A DNA stretch of 64,000 nucleotides from Fulvivirga sediminis. Its GTDB lineage: Bacteria > Bacteroidota > Bacteroidia > Cytophagales > Cyclobacteriaceae. A program made the position numbers and the translations under genes. Location of the stretch: positions 1 through 64,000 of the forward strand of contig NZ_JAESIY010000013.1 of the NCBI RefSeq assembly GCF_016757215.1. Direction: 5' to 3'. Below the pieces are notes generated by a model, which was not told where the DNA came from, made no database searches, and worked only from the letters and a program-made list of their open reading frames with translations. Each line of letters opens with the position of its first letter. The first letter of the stretch is position 1. Below are positions 6,691-15,838 of the stretch, piece by piece.

Positions 6691-8643
6691 ATGAACCCTC
6701 TCATGAAAACGCACCATTATGTTAAAATGGTTACTCTACTGCTACTTTCCTTTTTCTATTACAATACCTATGGTCAGCTGGCAAAAAACCAAAGCAAATT
6801 TCTGGGCAGCACACACACCCAAGGAGAGACTCCCTTAAACTTTGATCATTACTGGAATCAGCTCACACCTGCCAATGCAGGAAAATGGGCCTCTTGCGAG
6901 CAAAATAGAGATGATTTTAATTACTGGCTATGGATGGACAGGGCCTATGATCATGCTCGTGAGTTTGATTTAGCATTTAAAGAACATACACTGGTATGGG
7001 GGCATTCTTCAGGTGAACCTGCCTGGATGCAAAGTTTACCCCAAAACGAACAGATGGAAGAGGTATTAGAGTGGTTTGAAGCCCTTTCTGGACGCTACCC
7101 GGACCTTGAGTTAATTGATGTGGTAAATGAACCGCTACATGATCCGCCCTCATATGCACCCGCCCTGGGTGGCGCAGGCTCCACCGGATGGGACTGGGTA
7201 ATATGGTCCTTCGAGCAAGCCCGGATTTACTTTCCTAACGCCCAGCTGATACTTAATGAATATAACGTATTAAATTACACTAACACCTGTGACGATTTTC
7301 TTGAAATTGTAGAGCTCTTGCAAGACCGTAACCTCATCGATGGCATAGGTCTACAAGCGCATAGCTTGGAAAATATAAACTTCTCAACTATACAAAGAAA
7401 TATGGAATTAATGGCCTCTACCGGCCTGGATATATACATTTCTGAGCTAGACCTAAGAGGTAATGATGCCACTCAGCTGGCTTTATATCAACAGTTATTC
7501 CCTTACTTCTGGGAGCACCCTTCGGTAAAAGGAATTACCCTTTGGGGTTATTTAGAAGGCGATATGTGGAGAAATGAAGCCTACTTACTTGCTGCCGATG
7601 GTGTTACCGAAAGGCCTGCCTTACAATGGCTAAAAGACTATTTTGATTATGATGATGACACCCCTGGCCCCTATGTGATCAACACTTATGCAGAAGGTGG
7701 CGGATCGATCAACCTATCTCCACAGCAAAGTAGCTATGCCAGTGGCACCAGTGTAACAGTAACAGCCGTTCCTGAACCCGGATATATATTTAGCAACTGG
7801 GGAGGAGACGCATTTGGTTCCACCAACCCTACTACTATTTCCGTAATCTCTAATAGATCCATCACTGCTTACTTTGCCTTTGAAGGGGCTCCTGACACCG
7901 TTTCGCTAGACTTATCAGTGACAGGTAATGGCTCCATCACTCAAACACCGGAAGGTAGCAGATTTGTAAAAGGCACAGAAATAACCTTAACTGCTGTGCC
8001 TGGTGCTGGCTATGTTTTCCAAAGCTGGAGCGGTGATATAACAAGCACAACAAATACCATCAATTTTACCCTTGGAGAAAACACTGCTGTCACAGCCACT
8101 TTTACCGAAGAAGGAACTAACCCCACTAGTTGCGATAATCCTTCACCCATTTCTACTCCATTTATGCAAGAGGGTGTAGGTGAATTTTGCTTTGTCACTT
8201 CAGATCCGATCGGCTCTATTAACTCTTGGAACCTTGAGCTCTTGGAGATCAACGGAGAAGACTATACCAATACCTGGTCCAATAGGCTGCCCCCTGCCCA
8301 AAATGGAAATTGGTATATTCATTATATAGGAAAATTCTCCTGGTCTCATTTCGAAGCCACAGCTCCCTCTCAGTCAAATGCCAGGGTAGCAAAAAATATT
8401 GAACAGATCAGTGCATGGCTATACCCTAACCCTGTGAAGGATGAATTACACATTAGCTTATCGCAGAGTGAAGGCCAAACTAATTACATCAGGCTATACA
8501 ATCAAAAAGGCATCCTTATCAAGGAGTCCCTTACAAAAGAGAATCACATAACGCTATATACCAACAACTTACAATCAGGAATTTATCTACTAACCATTCA
8601 AAATAACTCGGATTTTATAAGAAAAAAACTCATCAAAGAATAA
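6691..8643 (+). CDS. Secreted GH10 endo-1,4-beta-xylanase with T9SS sorting domain
   Basis: 650 residues. N-terminal signal (cleavage near NTYGQ); an in-frame ATG at 6703 is an equally good start. The GH10 barrel spans about 35-325, with HTLVWGH, the acid/base Glu near 146 in DVVNEPLHD and the nucleophile Glu near 251 in ISELDLRG. Two repeats of about 70 residues follow (GSINLSPQ ... FSNWGGD and GSITQTPEG ... FQSWSGD), of the InlB B-repeat/bacterial-repeat type. Then come the Cys-containing module also present in the GH44 protein and a T9SS tail (YPNPVKDELHI ... RKKLIKE). It should hydrolyse xylan backbones outside the cell, complementing the GH44 enzyme on plant or algal hemicellulose. Confidence 0.92.
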   Translation: MNPLMKTHHYVKMVTLLLLSFFYYNTYGQLAKNQSKFLGSTHTQGETPLNFDHYWNQLTPANAGKWASCEQNRDDFNYWLWMDRAYDHAREFDLAFKEHTLVWGHSSGEPAWMQSLPQNEQMEEVLEWFEALSGRYPDLELIDVVNEPLHDPPSYAPALGGAGSTGWDWVIWSFEQARIYFPNAQLILNEYNVLNYTNTCDDFLEIVELLQDRNLIDGIGLQAHSLENINFSTIQRNMELMASTGLDIYISELDLRGNDATQLALYQQLFPYFWEHPSVKGITLWGYLEGDMWRNEAYLLAADGVTERPALQWLKDYFDYDDDTPGPYVINTYAEGGGSINLSPQQSSYASGTSVTVTAVPEPGYIFSNWGGDAFGSTNPTTISVISNRSITAYFAFEGAPDTVSLDLSVTGNGSITQTPEGSRFVKGTEITLTAVPGAGYVFQSWSGDITSTTNTINFTLGENTAVTATFTEEGTNPTSCDNPSPISTPFMQEGVGEFCFVTSDPIGSINSWNLELLEINGEDYTNTWSNRLPPAQNGNWYIHYIGKFSWSHFEATAPSQSNARVAKNIEQISAWLYPNPVKDELHISLSQSEGQTNYIRLYNQKGILIKESLTKENHITLYTNNLQSGIYLLTIQNNSDFIRKKLIKE

Positions 8644-8654
8644 ACATTTCAAAT

Positions 8655-8685
8655 AAAACCACCTTCTTAAATAAGGTGGTTTTTC
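8655..8685 (+). terminator. Rho-independent terminator after GH10
   Basis: AAAACCACCTT and AAGGTGGTTTT form an 11-bp stem with a 7-base loop and a short T tract, directly after the xylanase stop codon. Confidence 0.85.
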
Positions 8686-8697
8686 TCACTAATTAGT

Positions 8698-8717
8698 AAC
8701 TGGCAGACATGTCAGTT
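8698..8717. promoter_or_regulatory. Palindrome upstream of the tetR promoter
   Basis: AACTG-G-CA-gaca-TG-T-CAGTT is an interrupted palindrome followed by a run of eight T. It may be an upstream operator for the TetR repressor or a second weak terminator for the xylanase. The sequence alone does not decide. Confidence 0.35.
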
Positions 8718-8758
8718 ATTTTTTTTAACAATTTTAAAATTAGACATTATTTCATTTT

Positions 8759-8804
8759 TTGTTTAAAATTAAAACAAATACACTAAATTTGTCTAAAGAT
8801 AGAC
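8759..8804 (+). promoter_or_regulatory. tetR-efflux promoter with overlapping operator
   Basis: TTG at 8759-8761 and TAAATTTG at 8784-8791 match the Bacteroidota -33/-7 pattern (TTG, TAnnTTTG) with a 22-base spacer. A perfect palindrome GTCTA-AAGA-TAGAC (8791-8804) starts at the last base of the -7 box, covering the expected transcription start. This is the classic position for a TetR-family repressor acting on its own operon. Confidence 0.55.
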
Positions 8805-8826
8805 GTTAACACAATTTTTGTTGAAA

Positions 8827-9417
8827 ATGAATTCAAAAGAAGAGTTTGTAAAGTCGCAGATAATTGCTTCATCCAGAGAGGTATTCAAAAAACTAGGTTA
8901 TGCTAAAGTAACCATGGATGATATCGCCAAAGCATCAGGAAAAGGCAGAAGCACATTGTACTATTACTACAAAAACAAGCGGGATGTATTTGAGGCTTTT
9001 GTTAAAGAAGAATATAATGAAATCATTGAAAAAGCCCAGCAAAAGGTGAGTAAAGAGAGAACCATCAATGAAAATCTTTTTGACTACAACCAGTTAAAAC
9101 TATCCTTTTTAGCCAAAAAAACGGCAGAATACAAACATCTGTTATCGGACCTTAAAGAAAACGAAGACATTCTTACCAAGGTATTCCTCCAGATTCGTAA
9201 TGCTGATATTAAACTGGTAGAAAACTGCCTAACCTGGGCCATGGAAAAGAATGAAATACAGCAAATTTCAAAAACCGACCAGGAGTTTTTAGCCCTAGCC
9301 ATTATTACGGCTACCGGCAGCTTAGAAAAGGAAATGTTTTTATATGATTCCATCAAAGACGATATGTTTGATCGGCTACACTGGATCAGTGATCTGTTGA
9401 TTAAAGGACTACAATAA
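8827..9417 (+). CDS. TetR/AcrR-family transcriptional repressor
   Basis: 196 residues from the ATG at 8827 (a TTG start nine bases earlier is less likely). The N-terminal helix-turn-helix is clear: VFKKLGYAKVTMDDIAKASG followed by GRSTLYYYYKNKRDVFEAFV, the TetR recognition helix. The C-terminal ligand domain is divergent, as usual. It sits 26 bases upstream of the membrane-fusion gene of an RND pump and reads in the same direction, so it most likely represses the pump operon and is released by a pump substrate. The overlapping palindrome at 8791-8804 is a candidate binding site. Confidence 0.88.
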   Translation: MNSKEEFVKSQIIASSREVFKKLGYAKVTMDDIAKASGKGRSTLYYYYKNKRDVFEAFVKEEYNEIIEKAQQKVSKERTINENLFDYNQLKLSFLAKKTAEYKHLLSDLKENEDILTKVFLQIRNADIKLVENCLTWAMEKNEIQQISKTDQEFLALAIITATGSLEKEMFLYDSIKDDMFDRLHWISDLLIKGLQ

Positions 9418-9443
9418 CACAGAATTTATAATTGATTAATAAT

Positions 9444-10502
9444 ATGAGCAATTTACGTACAAATTTTTACTACTGTCTGCTGCTGGCAACCTTTGCCCTC
9501 ACAAGCTGTGACAAGAAGGAGGAGAGCAAAAAGGCAGATCCAATTATAGTAAAAACGCTAACTGTAGGAGAACAGGGAACTTTCACTCCCCATGAGCTTA
9601 GTTATAGCGGTGCTATTTCTGCCAACAAAAGTGTAAACATCACCTTTCAGGTGCCAGGCACTATCGAAGAGATTACGGTAAGCATGGGTGATTTTATTCA
9701 TAAAAATGACCTCATTGCAAGAATCGAGTCTACCACCTACCAGAATCAATATGAAGCCAGAAAAGCTCAGGCAGAACTAGCCAAAGAGAATTTTGAGCGC
9801 ATAAACGAAGTCTACAAAAAAGGCAGTATTGCAGAAATAAAAATGATCGAAGCCCGGTCTAATTACAAACAAGCCGAATCTGCCGCTACCGCAGCCTATC
9901 AAAATGTAAAACATACTAAGGTATATGCACCATTCAGTGGCTATGTAGGAGCTAAAATAATGGAGGCCGGTGATCTGGCTAGCCCAGGCATGCCTGTAAT
10001 ACAGCTGCTGGATATTGATATGGTAAAAGCTATGGTAACACTACCTGATCAGGAAGTAAACCAATACCACAGCGGAGACAGCGCCCGCGTAACTATTGAT
10101 GCGCTAGGTGATCAATCTTTTACCGGAATTATATCTGAAGTTTCTGTACAATCTGACAGAGCCAACCCTGTATATACTGCACAAATAAAAATTCAAAACA
10201 AAGATCATAATATAAAACCAGGTATGGCTTGTGAAGTGAATCTTTTCAAAAACGACAATAACAAGTCAGAAAAAAAGACCTTAGTAATTCCTATATCAAG
10301 CGTTTCTGTTACTGATGATAATAAGAACTTTGTGTACATCATAAACACTAAAGACAGTACCGCTCATCGTAAATATGTTACCACCGGAGAGCTGTATGAT
10401 AACGGCATAGCCATTAAAGAGGGCTTGCAACCAGGAGACCAGCTCGTTACATCGGGCTACCACAAGCTCACTGATAAAACTCCTGTAAAAGTCATTCAAT
10501 AA
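9444..10502 (+). CDS. RND efflux periplasmic adaptor (membrane fusion protein)
   Basis: 352 residues from the ATG at 9444. Lipoprotein signal with lipobox ALTSC, then the HlyD/AcrA layout: N-terminal barrel-sandwich half (VPGTIEEITVSMGDFIHKND), helical hairpin (about 95-150, YEARKAQAELAKENFERI), second half-lipoyl strand segment (VYAPFSGYVGAKIMEAGD), beta-barrel and membrane-proximal domain. It bridges the inner-membrane pump and the TolC channel. The pump gene follows 15 bases later. Second gene of the tetR operon. Confidence 0.9.
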   Translation: MSNLRTNFYYCLLLATFALTSCDKKEESKKADPIIVKTLTVGEQGTFTPHELSYSGAISANKSVNITFQVPGTIEEITVSMGDFIHKNDLIARIESTTYQNQYEARKAQAELAKENFERINEVYKKGSIAEIKMIEARSNYKQAESAATAAYQNVKHTKVYAPFSGYVGAKIMEAGDLASPGMPVIQLLDIDMVKAMVTLPDQEVNQYHSGDSARVTIDALGDQSFTGIISEVSVQSDRANPVYTAQIKIQNKDHNIKPGMACEVNLFKNDNNKSEKKTLVIPISSVSVTDDNKNFVYIINTKDSTAHRKYVTTGELYDNGIAIKEGLQPGDQLVTSGYHKLTDKTPVKVIQ

Positions 10503-10517
10503 TTTTTTAGCCTAGTC

Positions 10518-13500
10518 ATGAAAAATAAGCACACATTAATAGAGTGGGCCATGAAGCATAAGGCTTTTCCTTTGGCTCTGGCCTTCACCTTTGTAGCCAT
10601 AGGTATTTTAGGCCTCTTCAAAATGCCGCGAAACGAATTTCCGGAGTTCACCATAAGACAAGGCCTGGTGATAGGCTACTTCCCCGGCGCCAGCTCAGCA
10701 CAAGTGGAAGAGCAGCTCACCAGTAAAGTAGAACAATACCTATTCGGCTATAACGAAGTAGATAAAACAAAAACCTACTCCTACTCTCGTGATGGTGTCA
10801 TGTACATCTACGTAGAGGTAGCTAATCGCATAGACGCTAACGGCACCGAGCAGTTTTGGAATAAGCTTAAAAATGGTCTTTTTGTCTTTCAACAACGGAG
10901 CCTGCCCTCAGGAGTACGAGGAGTAATAGTAAACAGTGATTTTGGTAATACCGCCGCCATGATTCTGGCTGTAGAATCAGAAACAAGGCCTTACAAAGAC
11001 CTGGAAAAGCATGTAGAAGATATTGAAGACAACCTCAGACAAATTGAGGACATGGCCAAAATCAGCCATTCCGGAGGTTTAACAGAACAAGTTTCTATCT
11101 ATGTAGACCAAAACAAACTGGCTACGTATCGTATCAGTCCGGCTACACTTATGCAAAGCCTGCAAACACAAGGCGCTATAAATGCCGGTGGTTCACTGGA
11201 AGGGCAAGACTTTAACAGGCCGATACATCTAAACACTTTTCTGAAAGATGAAACGGACATAGCTCAGCAGATCATCAGAACCGATCAGAATGGCAATGCT
11301 ATAAGAGTAAAAGATGTAGCTCAGGTAAAAAGAGAGTACGAAGAACCTGACTCCTACATTTACGCTGATGGAACCAAAGCCATGATCATTACCCTGGAAA
11401 TGGCTCCCGGTAATAACATTGTGCAATTCGGAAAAGAAATAGATGAGCACCTGGAAGCCTTAGAGCAAAACCTCCCTGAAGACATCAAAATCAACAAAAT
11501 AGCGAACCAGCCAGAAGTAGTTCACCACTCTATTTCGCACTTTATGAAAGAGTTTGGCTATGCACTGATCGGCGTTATTTTGGTATCTCTTCTTCTGCTT
11601 CCTTTCAGGGTAGCATCAGTAGCTGCGGCCACTATACCTATCACCATATCATGTACTTTGGCGATTATGTACTTGCTGGGCATGGAGCTTAACACTGTAA
11701 CCCTAGCGGCACTTATAGTAGTACTGGGTATAGTTGTAGATGACCCTATTGTGGTTATAGATAATCATGTAGAAAAGCTGGATGAAGGCCATTCTGTTTG
11801 GAAATCAGCCCTTAACAGTGCTATAGAGCTATTTCCTTCCGTATTTACAGCTACTTTAGCTATATCAGCAACCTTTTTACCGCTGATATTCTTCCTTTCA
11901 GGTGTGGCTGGCGACTTTTTGAGTACCTTCCCTTTCACCATAATGATTGCGCTCTTCCTTTCGCTGTCAGTCTCTGTGTTGTTAGTGCCCTTTATCAATA
12001 CCGTTTTTATTAAAAGAGGTCTCCACAATGACGAAAAAAAGAAAAAGAACAAAAAGTCTATGCTAGACAAGCTACAAGACGTGTTCGACAAGTCAGTAGA
12101 AAAAGCAATGAACCATTACAGGTTAACCGGTGTGTTGGGCATTTTATCCATTGTAGTAGGCATCTTTCTTTTCTCGCTACTAAGTCAGGAGCTATTCCCA
12201 ATTATTGAAAGAAACCAGTTTGCCGTAGAGATTTCATTAGCTAAAGGTAAAAACCTGGCTGAAACCGAAAAAGTGGTAAAGAAATTTGAGAAGATCCTGG
12301 AAAAAGATGAGCGAATTCTGAACTACACCAGCTTTATTGGCAGCAGCTCACCCAGGTTTCATATGGTTTATGCCCCTAAGCTTCCTGCAGAAAATTTCGC
12401 TCAGATGCTGATTACTACCACCTCTGACGATGCTACAGAAGAGGTATTAAGAGAGTACGACAAAAAGTATTCTGAAATGTTTCCTGATGCATATTTGAGA
12501 ATGAAGCAGCTGAATATGGTGAACAAGCCTGCCCCGGTAGAAGTGCGCCTGTTTGGTGATGATATTCCTGAAATGAAAAAGTATGCCGACCAGATCATAG
12601 ACCTGGCGCGTGCCACACCTGAGACCATTTGGAGCCGCAGCAATTACGGTGAAATGCAAAAATCCATTAAAATAGACATAAAAGAAGATGAAGCTGCAAA
12701 AGCAGGACTTACCAAAGAAATAATAGCCAACACCATAGCCATGAATTTGGAAGGCATTTCTGCTACTCAAATCTGGGATGAAGATTACCCTGTTGAGGTA
12801 AAAATAAAGTCTACTAATAAAAAGCAGCAGAAACCTTCTGAGTTGGAAGCACTCACCATCATATCTCCAGAAACCGGAAGCATAGTTCCTTTAAGACAGG
12901 TAGCAAATGTAGAGCCCAGCTGGAATCAGGAACAGATTGTGAGAAGAAACGGTATGCGCTGCCTTACTGTAAGAGTAGATATTGAAAAAGGAGCAGTTGC
13001 CAATGAGGTGTTAAACCTTCTTAAACCTAAAATTAAAGCGCTCAACATTCCTAAAAGTATAAGGGTAGATTACGGTGGTGAGTTTGAAATGCAACAAGAA
13101 AACTTACTTCCTATGGGTATATCACTGCTAATCAGTGTGCTGGTTATATTCCTGATATTAGTATGGCACTTTAAATCCACCAAACATGCCTTCTTAAGCT
13201 TTATGACTATGCCTTTGAGCATTTTCGGAGCAGCATTAGGCTTGGTGCTGATGCAGTATCCGTTTGGCTTCACCTCCTTTTTAGGACTGCTAGCCTTGTG
13301 CGGTATAGTGGTAAGAAACGGCATTATCCTTATAGATTTTGCTGATGAACTGAGAAAAGAAAGTGGATACAGTGTAAAGAAAGCAGCCATTGCTGCTGCA
13401 CAGCGCAGGATGAGACCAATATTCCTTACCTCTTCTGCCGCGGCCGTAGGGGTTATCCCTATGATCGCCAGCCGCTCCAGCCTGTGGGGCCCACTTGGTA

Positions 13501-13634
13501 CGGTAATAGCCTTCGGACTGATGCTCTCTATGGTGCTAACACTTTTTGTGCTCCCTGTTTTATACTGGCTATTCTTCAAAAAAGAAGATGAGCACAACGA
13601 TGAAGAATCAGGTGTACAATTATCAAAATCTTAA
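10518..13634 (+). CDS. RND-family multidrug efflux pump, inner-membrane permease
   Basis: 1038 residues, the normal size of AcrB-type HAE1 transporters. Twelve membrane segments in the usual 1+5+1+5 pattern with two large periplasmic loops. The proton-relay pair Asp-Asp is present in TM4 near residue 407 (GIVVDDPIVVIDN), as in AcrB. In TM10 the lysine of AcrB is replaced by Arg (CGIVVRNGIILIDFA, about residue 931), a change known in related subfamilies. Driven by proton motive force, it should expel lipophilic or toxic compounds through the adaptor and TolC. It lies between the adaptor gene and the tolC-like gene. Confidence 0.92.
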   Translation: MKNKHTLIEWAMKHKAFPLALAFTFVAIGILGLFKMPRNEFPEFTIRQGLVIGYFPGASSAQVEEQLTSKVEQYLFGYNEVDKTKTYSYSRDGVMYIYVEVANRIDANGTEQFWNKLKNGLFVFQQRSLPSGVRGVIVNSDFGNTAAMILAVESETRPYKDLEKHVEDIEDNLRQIEDMAKISHSGGLTEQVSIYVDQNKLATYRISPATLMQSLQTQGAINAGGSLEGQDFNRPIHLNTFLKDETDIAQQIIRTDQNGNAIRVKDVAQVKREYEEPDSYIYADGTKAMIITLEMAPGNNIVQFGKEIDEHLEALEQNLPEDIKINKIANQPEVVHHSISHFMKEFGYALIGVILVSLLLLPFRVASVAAATIPITISCTLAIMYLLGMELNTVTLAALIVVLGIVVDDPIVVIDNHVEKLDEGHSVWKSALNSAIELFPSVFTATLAISATFLPLIFFLSGVAGDFLSTFPFTIMIALFLSLSVSVLLVPFINTVFIKRGLHNDEKKKKNKKSMLDKLQDVFDKSVEKAMNHYRLTGVLGILSIVVGIFLFSLLSQELFPIIERNQFAVEISLAKGKNLAETEKVVKKFEKILEKDERILNYTSFIGSSSPRFHMVYAPKLPAENFAQMLITTTSDDATEEVLREYDKKYSEMFPDAYLRMKQLNMVNKPAPVEVRLFGDDIPEMKKYADQIIDLARATPETIWSRSNYGEMQKSIKIDIKEDEAAKAGLTKEIIANTIAMNLEGISATQIWDEDYPVEVKIKSTNKKQQKPSELEALTIISPETGSIVPLRQVANVEPSWNQEQIVRRNGMRCLTVRVDIEKGAVANEVLNLLKPKIKALNIPKSIRVDYGGEFEMQQENLLPMGISLLISVLVIFLILVWHFKSTKHAFLSFMTMPLSIFGAALGLVLMQYPFGFTSFLGLLALCGIVVRNGIILIDFADELRKESGYSVKKAAIAAAQRRMRPIFLTSSAAAVGVIPMIASRSSLWGPLGTVIAFGLMLSMVLTLFVLPVLYWLFFKKEDEHNDEESGVQLSKS

Positions 13635-13640
13635 ACAGCC

Positions 13641-14966
13641 ATGAATAATAATAAAATATATAAAGGCTTTTTTCTTCTGATGTTGCTTGGGCTAGCCCCA
13701 TATTGGAGCCAGGTACGCGCTCAACACAACACTGTTACATTAGAAGAAGCCAAAAAATCAGCTTTACAATATAGCAATGACATAAAAAACGGGAAGCTGA
13801 GCATAGAACAGGCTGAAGCCATTAAAAGCCAGGCCTTATCCAACTACTTTCCCACCGTTCAGGCTCTGGGAGTGGGAATATATGGCTTCGATGATTTCGT
13901 GGAGCCGATACCTCCATTGCTTAATGAGGGAATAGATAATGGCTATATGGTATCTGCCGTAGCCTCTGAAGTTATATATGCCGGAGGCAAAGTACGCACT
14001 GGCAACGAGCTGGCAGCAGTGCAAATTGAGGCTAGCAAAATAAGAGCAGAGCAGTCAGTAGACTCAGTAATATTACTCACAGAGCAAAAATACTGGCAAC
14101 TGGTTCAGCTTCAAGAGCAGCAAAAAGTGATAGCAGCCAGCAAAGTATACTTAAATGAACTGATAAAACAGCAACAAGACCTGCTAGATGCCGGACTAAT
14201 ACCCAGCAACCAGCTCTTGCGGGTAAAAGTAAACCGCAGCAGGCTTTTACTTCAAGAGAGCAAGGTGAATAACATGAGAAAGCTAGCCTTACTTGATTTC
14301 GCCTTGTACACTGGCATTTCTTATGACACTACTTTGGTAGCTCAAGACAGCCTCCATGCTGTAGCTGCTCCGAACGCTACTTACAACGCTCCTGCGCTAA
14401 ACCTGGAAAACAACAGTAATTATCAGCTGGTAGAAAAATCAATAAAAGCAGCGCAGCTACAAACCAAAATGGCCAAGGCAGATAGGTTACCCCAATTAGC
14501 TGTAGGCATAAGCACTACCAGGCTGGGCGTTTTTGATGTTAATCTAAGCACAGGATTCGAAACCGTTGGTTTTGGAGTTTTAAGTATTCCTATTTCTAAC
14601 TGGTGGGGCAGCGCCAAACACCGTATTAGAGAGCGCGAAATTCAAGAAAAAATTGCGGCTAATAATTTCAGAGACATTCAAGATAAGATTACTGTAGGCA
14701 TTATGCAGAGCTGGTATAATTTGCAAGACGCCTATAAACAAATAGAGTTTGCTCAGGAAAACCTTAGCTATGCTGACGAAAACCTGAAAGTGCAGCGAGA
14801 TAATTACACTAGTGGATTAAACAATCTTACCGATTTGCTCGATGCACAAAAAACCCAGCAGCAAGCCAAAACGGAACTTGTGAATGCTTACGCTCAATAT
14901 GAAATAAATGAAATAATCTATTTGCATAGAACCGACCAAATAGATACAGTACTAATGGACGAGTAA
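13641..14966 (+). CDS. TolC-family outer-membrane efflux protein
   Basis: 441 residues with a signal peptide ending near VRAQ. The body has the OEP pattern: two long helical-hairpin repeats with many Gln/Ala/Glu (for example VIAASKVYLNELIKQQQDL and the late LSYADENLKVQRDNYTSG) separated by short strand segments. Trimers form the outer-membrane channel of tripartite pumps. It starts 6 bases after the pump stop and closes the operon; a convergent hairpin follows. Confidence 0.9.
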   Translation: MNNNKIYKGFFLLMLLGLAPYWSQVRAQHNTVTLEEAKKSALQYSNDIKNGKLSIEQAEAIKSQALSNYFPTVQALGVGIYGFDDFVEPIPPLLNEGIDNGYMVSAVASEVIYAGGKVRTGNELAAVQIEASKIRAEQSVDSVILLTEQKYWQLVQLQEQQKVIAASKVYLNELIKQQQDLLDAGLIPSNQLLRVKVNRSRLLLQESKVNNMRKLALLDFALYTGISYDTTLVAQDSLHAVAAPNATYNAPALNLENNSNYQLVEKSIKAAQLQTKMAKADRLPQLAVGISTTRLGVFDVNLSTGFETVGFGVLSIPISNWWGSAKHRIREREIQEKIAANNFRDIQDKITVGIMQSWYNLQDAYKQIEFAQENLSYADENLKVQRDNYTSGLNNLTDLLDAQKTQQQAKTELVNAYAQYEINEIIYLHRTDQIDTVLMDE

Positions 14967-14980
14967 TTGTAGTTACTCAG

Positions 14981-15016
14981 TAATACAAGGGCGATATTTA
15001 CTTCGCCTTTGTATTA
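14981..15016. terminator. Bidirectional terminator between tolC-like gene and cheB-like gene
   Basis: TAATACAAGG and CTTTGTATTA form a long stem, extended by CGA/TCG, around a loop of about 8 bases. It includes the last codons of the convergent CheB-like gene, so one hairpin probably ends both transcripts. Confidence 0.6.
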
Positions 15017-15636
15017 TGTTCACTGTTCAAATCAAGCTTGATTATTCTTCTCTTATCTTTATTTTCACTACCTACCACAATACGCTGAATGAGCTTAGGC
15101 ATTTTTTCCGGCGCCAACACATAGTCCGGATGGTCATAGATAATACTCTTTAAAGGCATACTTTCGAAAATTGCGGTACCTGGATCTTGCACCAATACTA
15201 CCCCCCCATTCTTTTCTATCTCTGTGCATCCTTTCGCTCCATCACTACCGGTACCAGACATCACTATTCCCACCATCTTATCCTTTACCTCTTGGGAGAG
15301 TGCCTTAAAACTTTCGTTTACCGTAAAATTCATTATCTCTTCATCCTGCCGCTTGATTAATTTTAATTTACCCTTTTCTAAAGTCACAGAATGAGAGGGC
15401 GGACATATGTAGATTTTATTGCCCATAAAATTCATCCCATCCTCAATTTCCACTAATTCTACCGGTGTGATTCGCGAAAGAATTTTAACCAAAAGGCTTT
15501 TATGAGATCTTAAAGCATGCTGTATTACGATATATGACTCATCATAAGTAGTGTGCAAATTAGAAAAGAATGCCTTTAAAGACTCTAGCCCACCTGCTGA
15601 GGCGCCAAGAGTCACTACATAATTATAATTATTCAT
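14998..15636 (-). CDS. Stand-alone CheB-type methylesterase domain protein
   Basis: 212 residues consisting only of the CheB C-terminal domain. The catalytic Ser is in GASAGGLES near residue 12, the His in IVIQHALRSH near 40, and the Asp in MSGTGSDGAKG near 132. There is no N-terminal receiver and no CheR or receptor gene nearby, so it is unlikely to serve ordinary chemotaxis. Such lone domains occur as parts of CheB-CheR-kinase sensory systems in Bacteroidota. Its substrate (glutamyl methyl ester or amide on some sensor) is unknown. Confidence 0.82.
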   Translation of the reverse strand: MNNYNYVVTLGASAGGLESLKAFFSNLHTTYDESYIVIQHALRSHKSLLVKILSRITPVELVEIEDGMNFMGNKIYICPPSHSVTLEKGKLKLIKRQDEEIMNFTVNESFKALSQEVKDKMVGIVMSGTGSDGAKGCTEIEKNGGVVLVQDPGTAIFESMPLKSIIYDHPDYVLAPEKMPKLIQRIVVGSENKDKRRIIKLDLNSEHNTKAK

Positions 15637-15838
15637 ATCCGTTTATTTTATGAGTAATCAATAACACTGAATAATTCAGCATTCTACACTATAATTTACA
15701 TCAATTATTGATCCGTAAAAGCTGTTCATAACATATTCCGATAGTATTTGAATGTAAAAAGGAAATGGAATAGATTAGCAATATATGCAATTAGAAGATC
15801 ATCTTCCAGACAATTTTTTGCTCATATCAAAACGTAAA

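Noticed and set aside
15637-15784. Palindromic pieces (ATCAATAA / TTATTGAT and CTGAAT / ATTCAG) between cheB-like and esterase genes
   Set aside because: Arms are short and AT-rich, and no promoter element lines up with them, so chance is likely.
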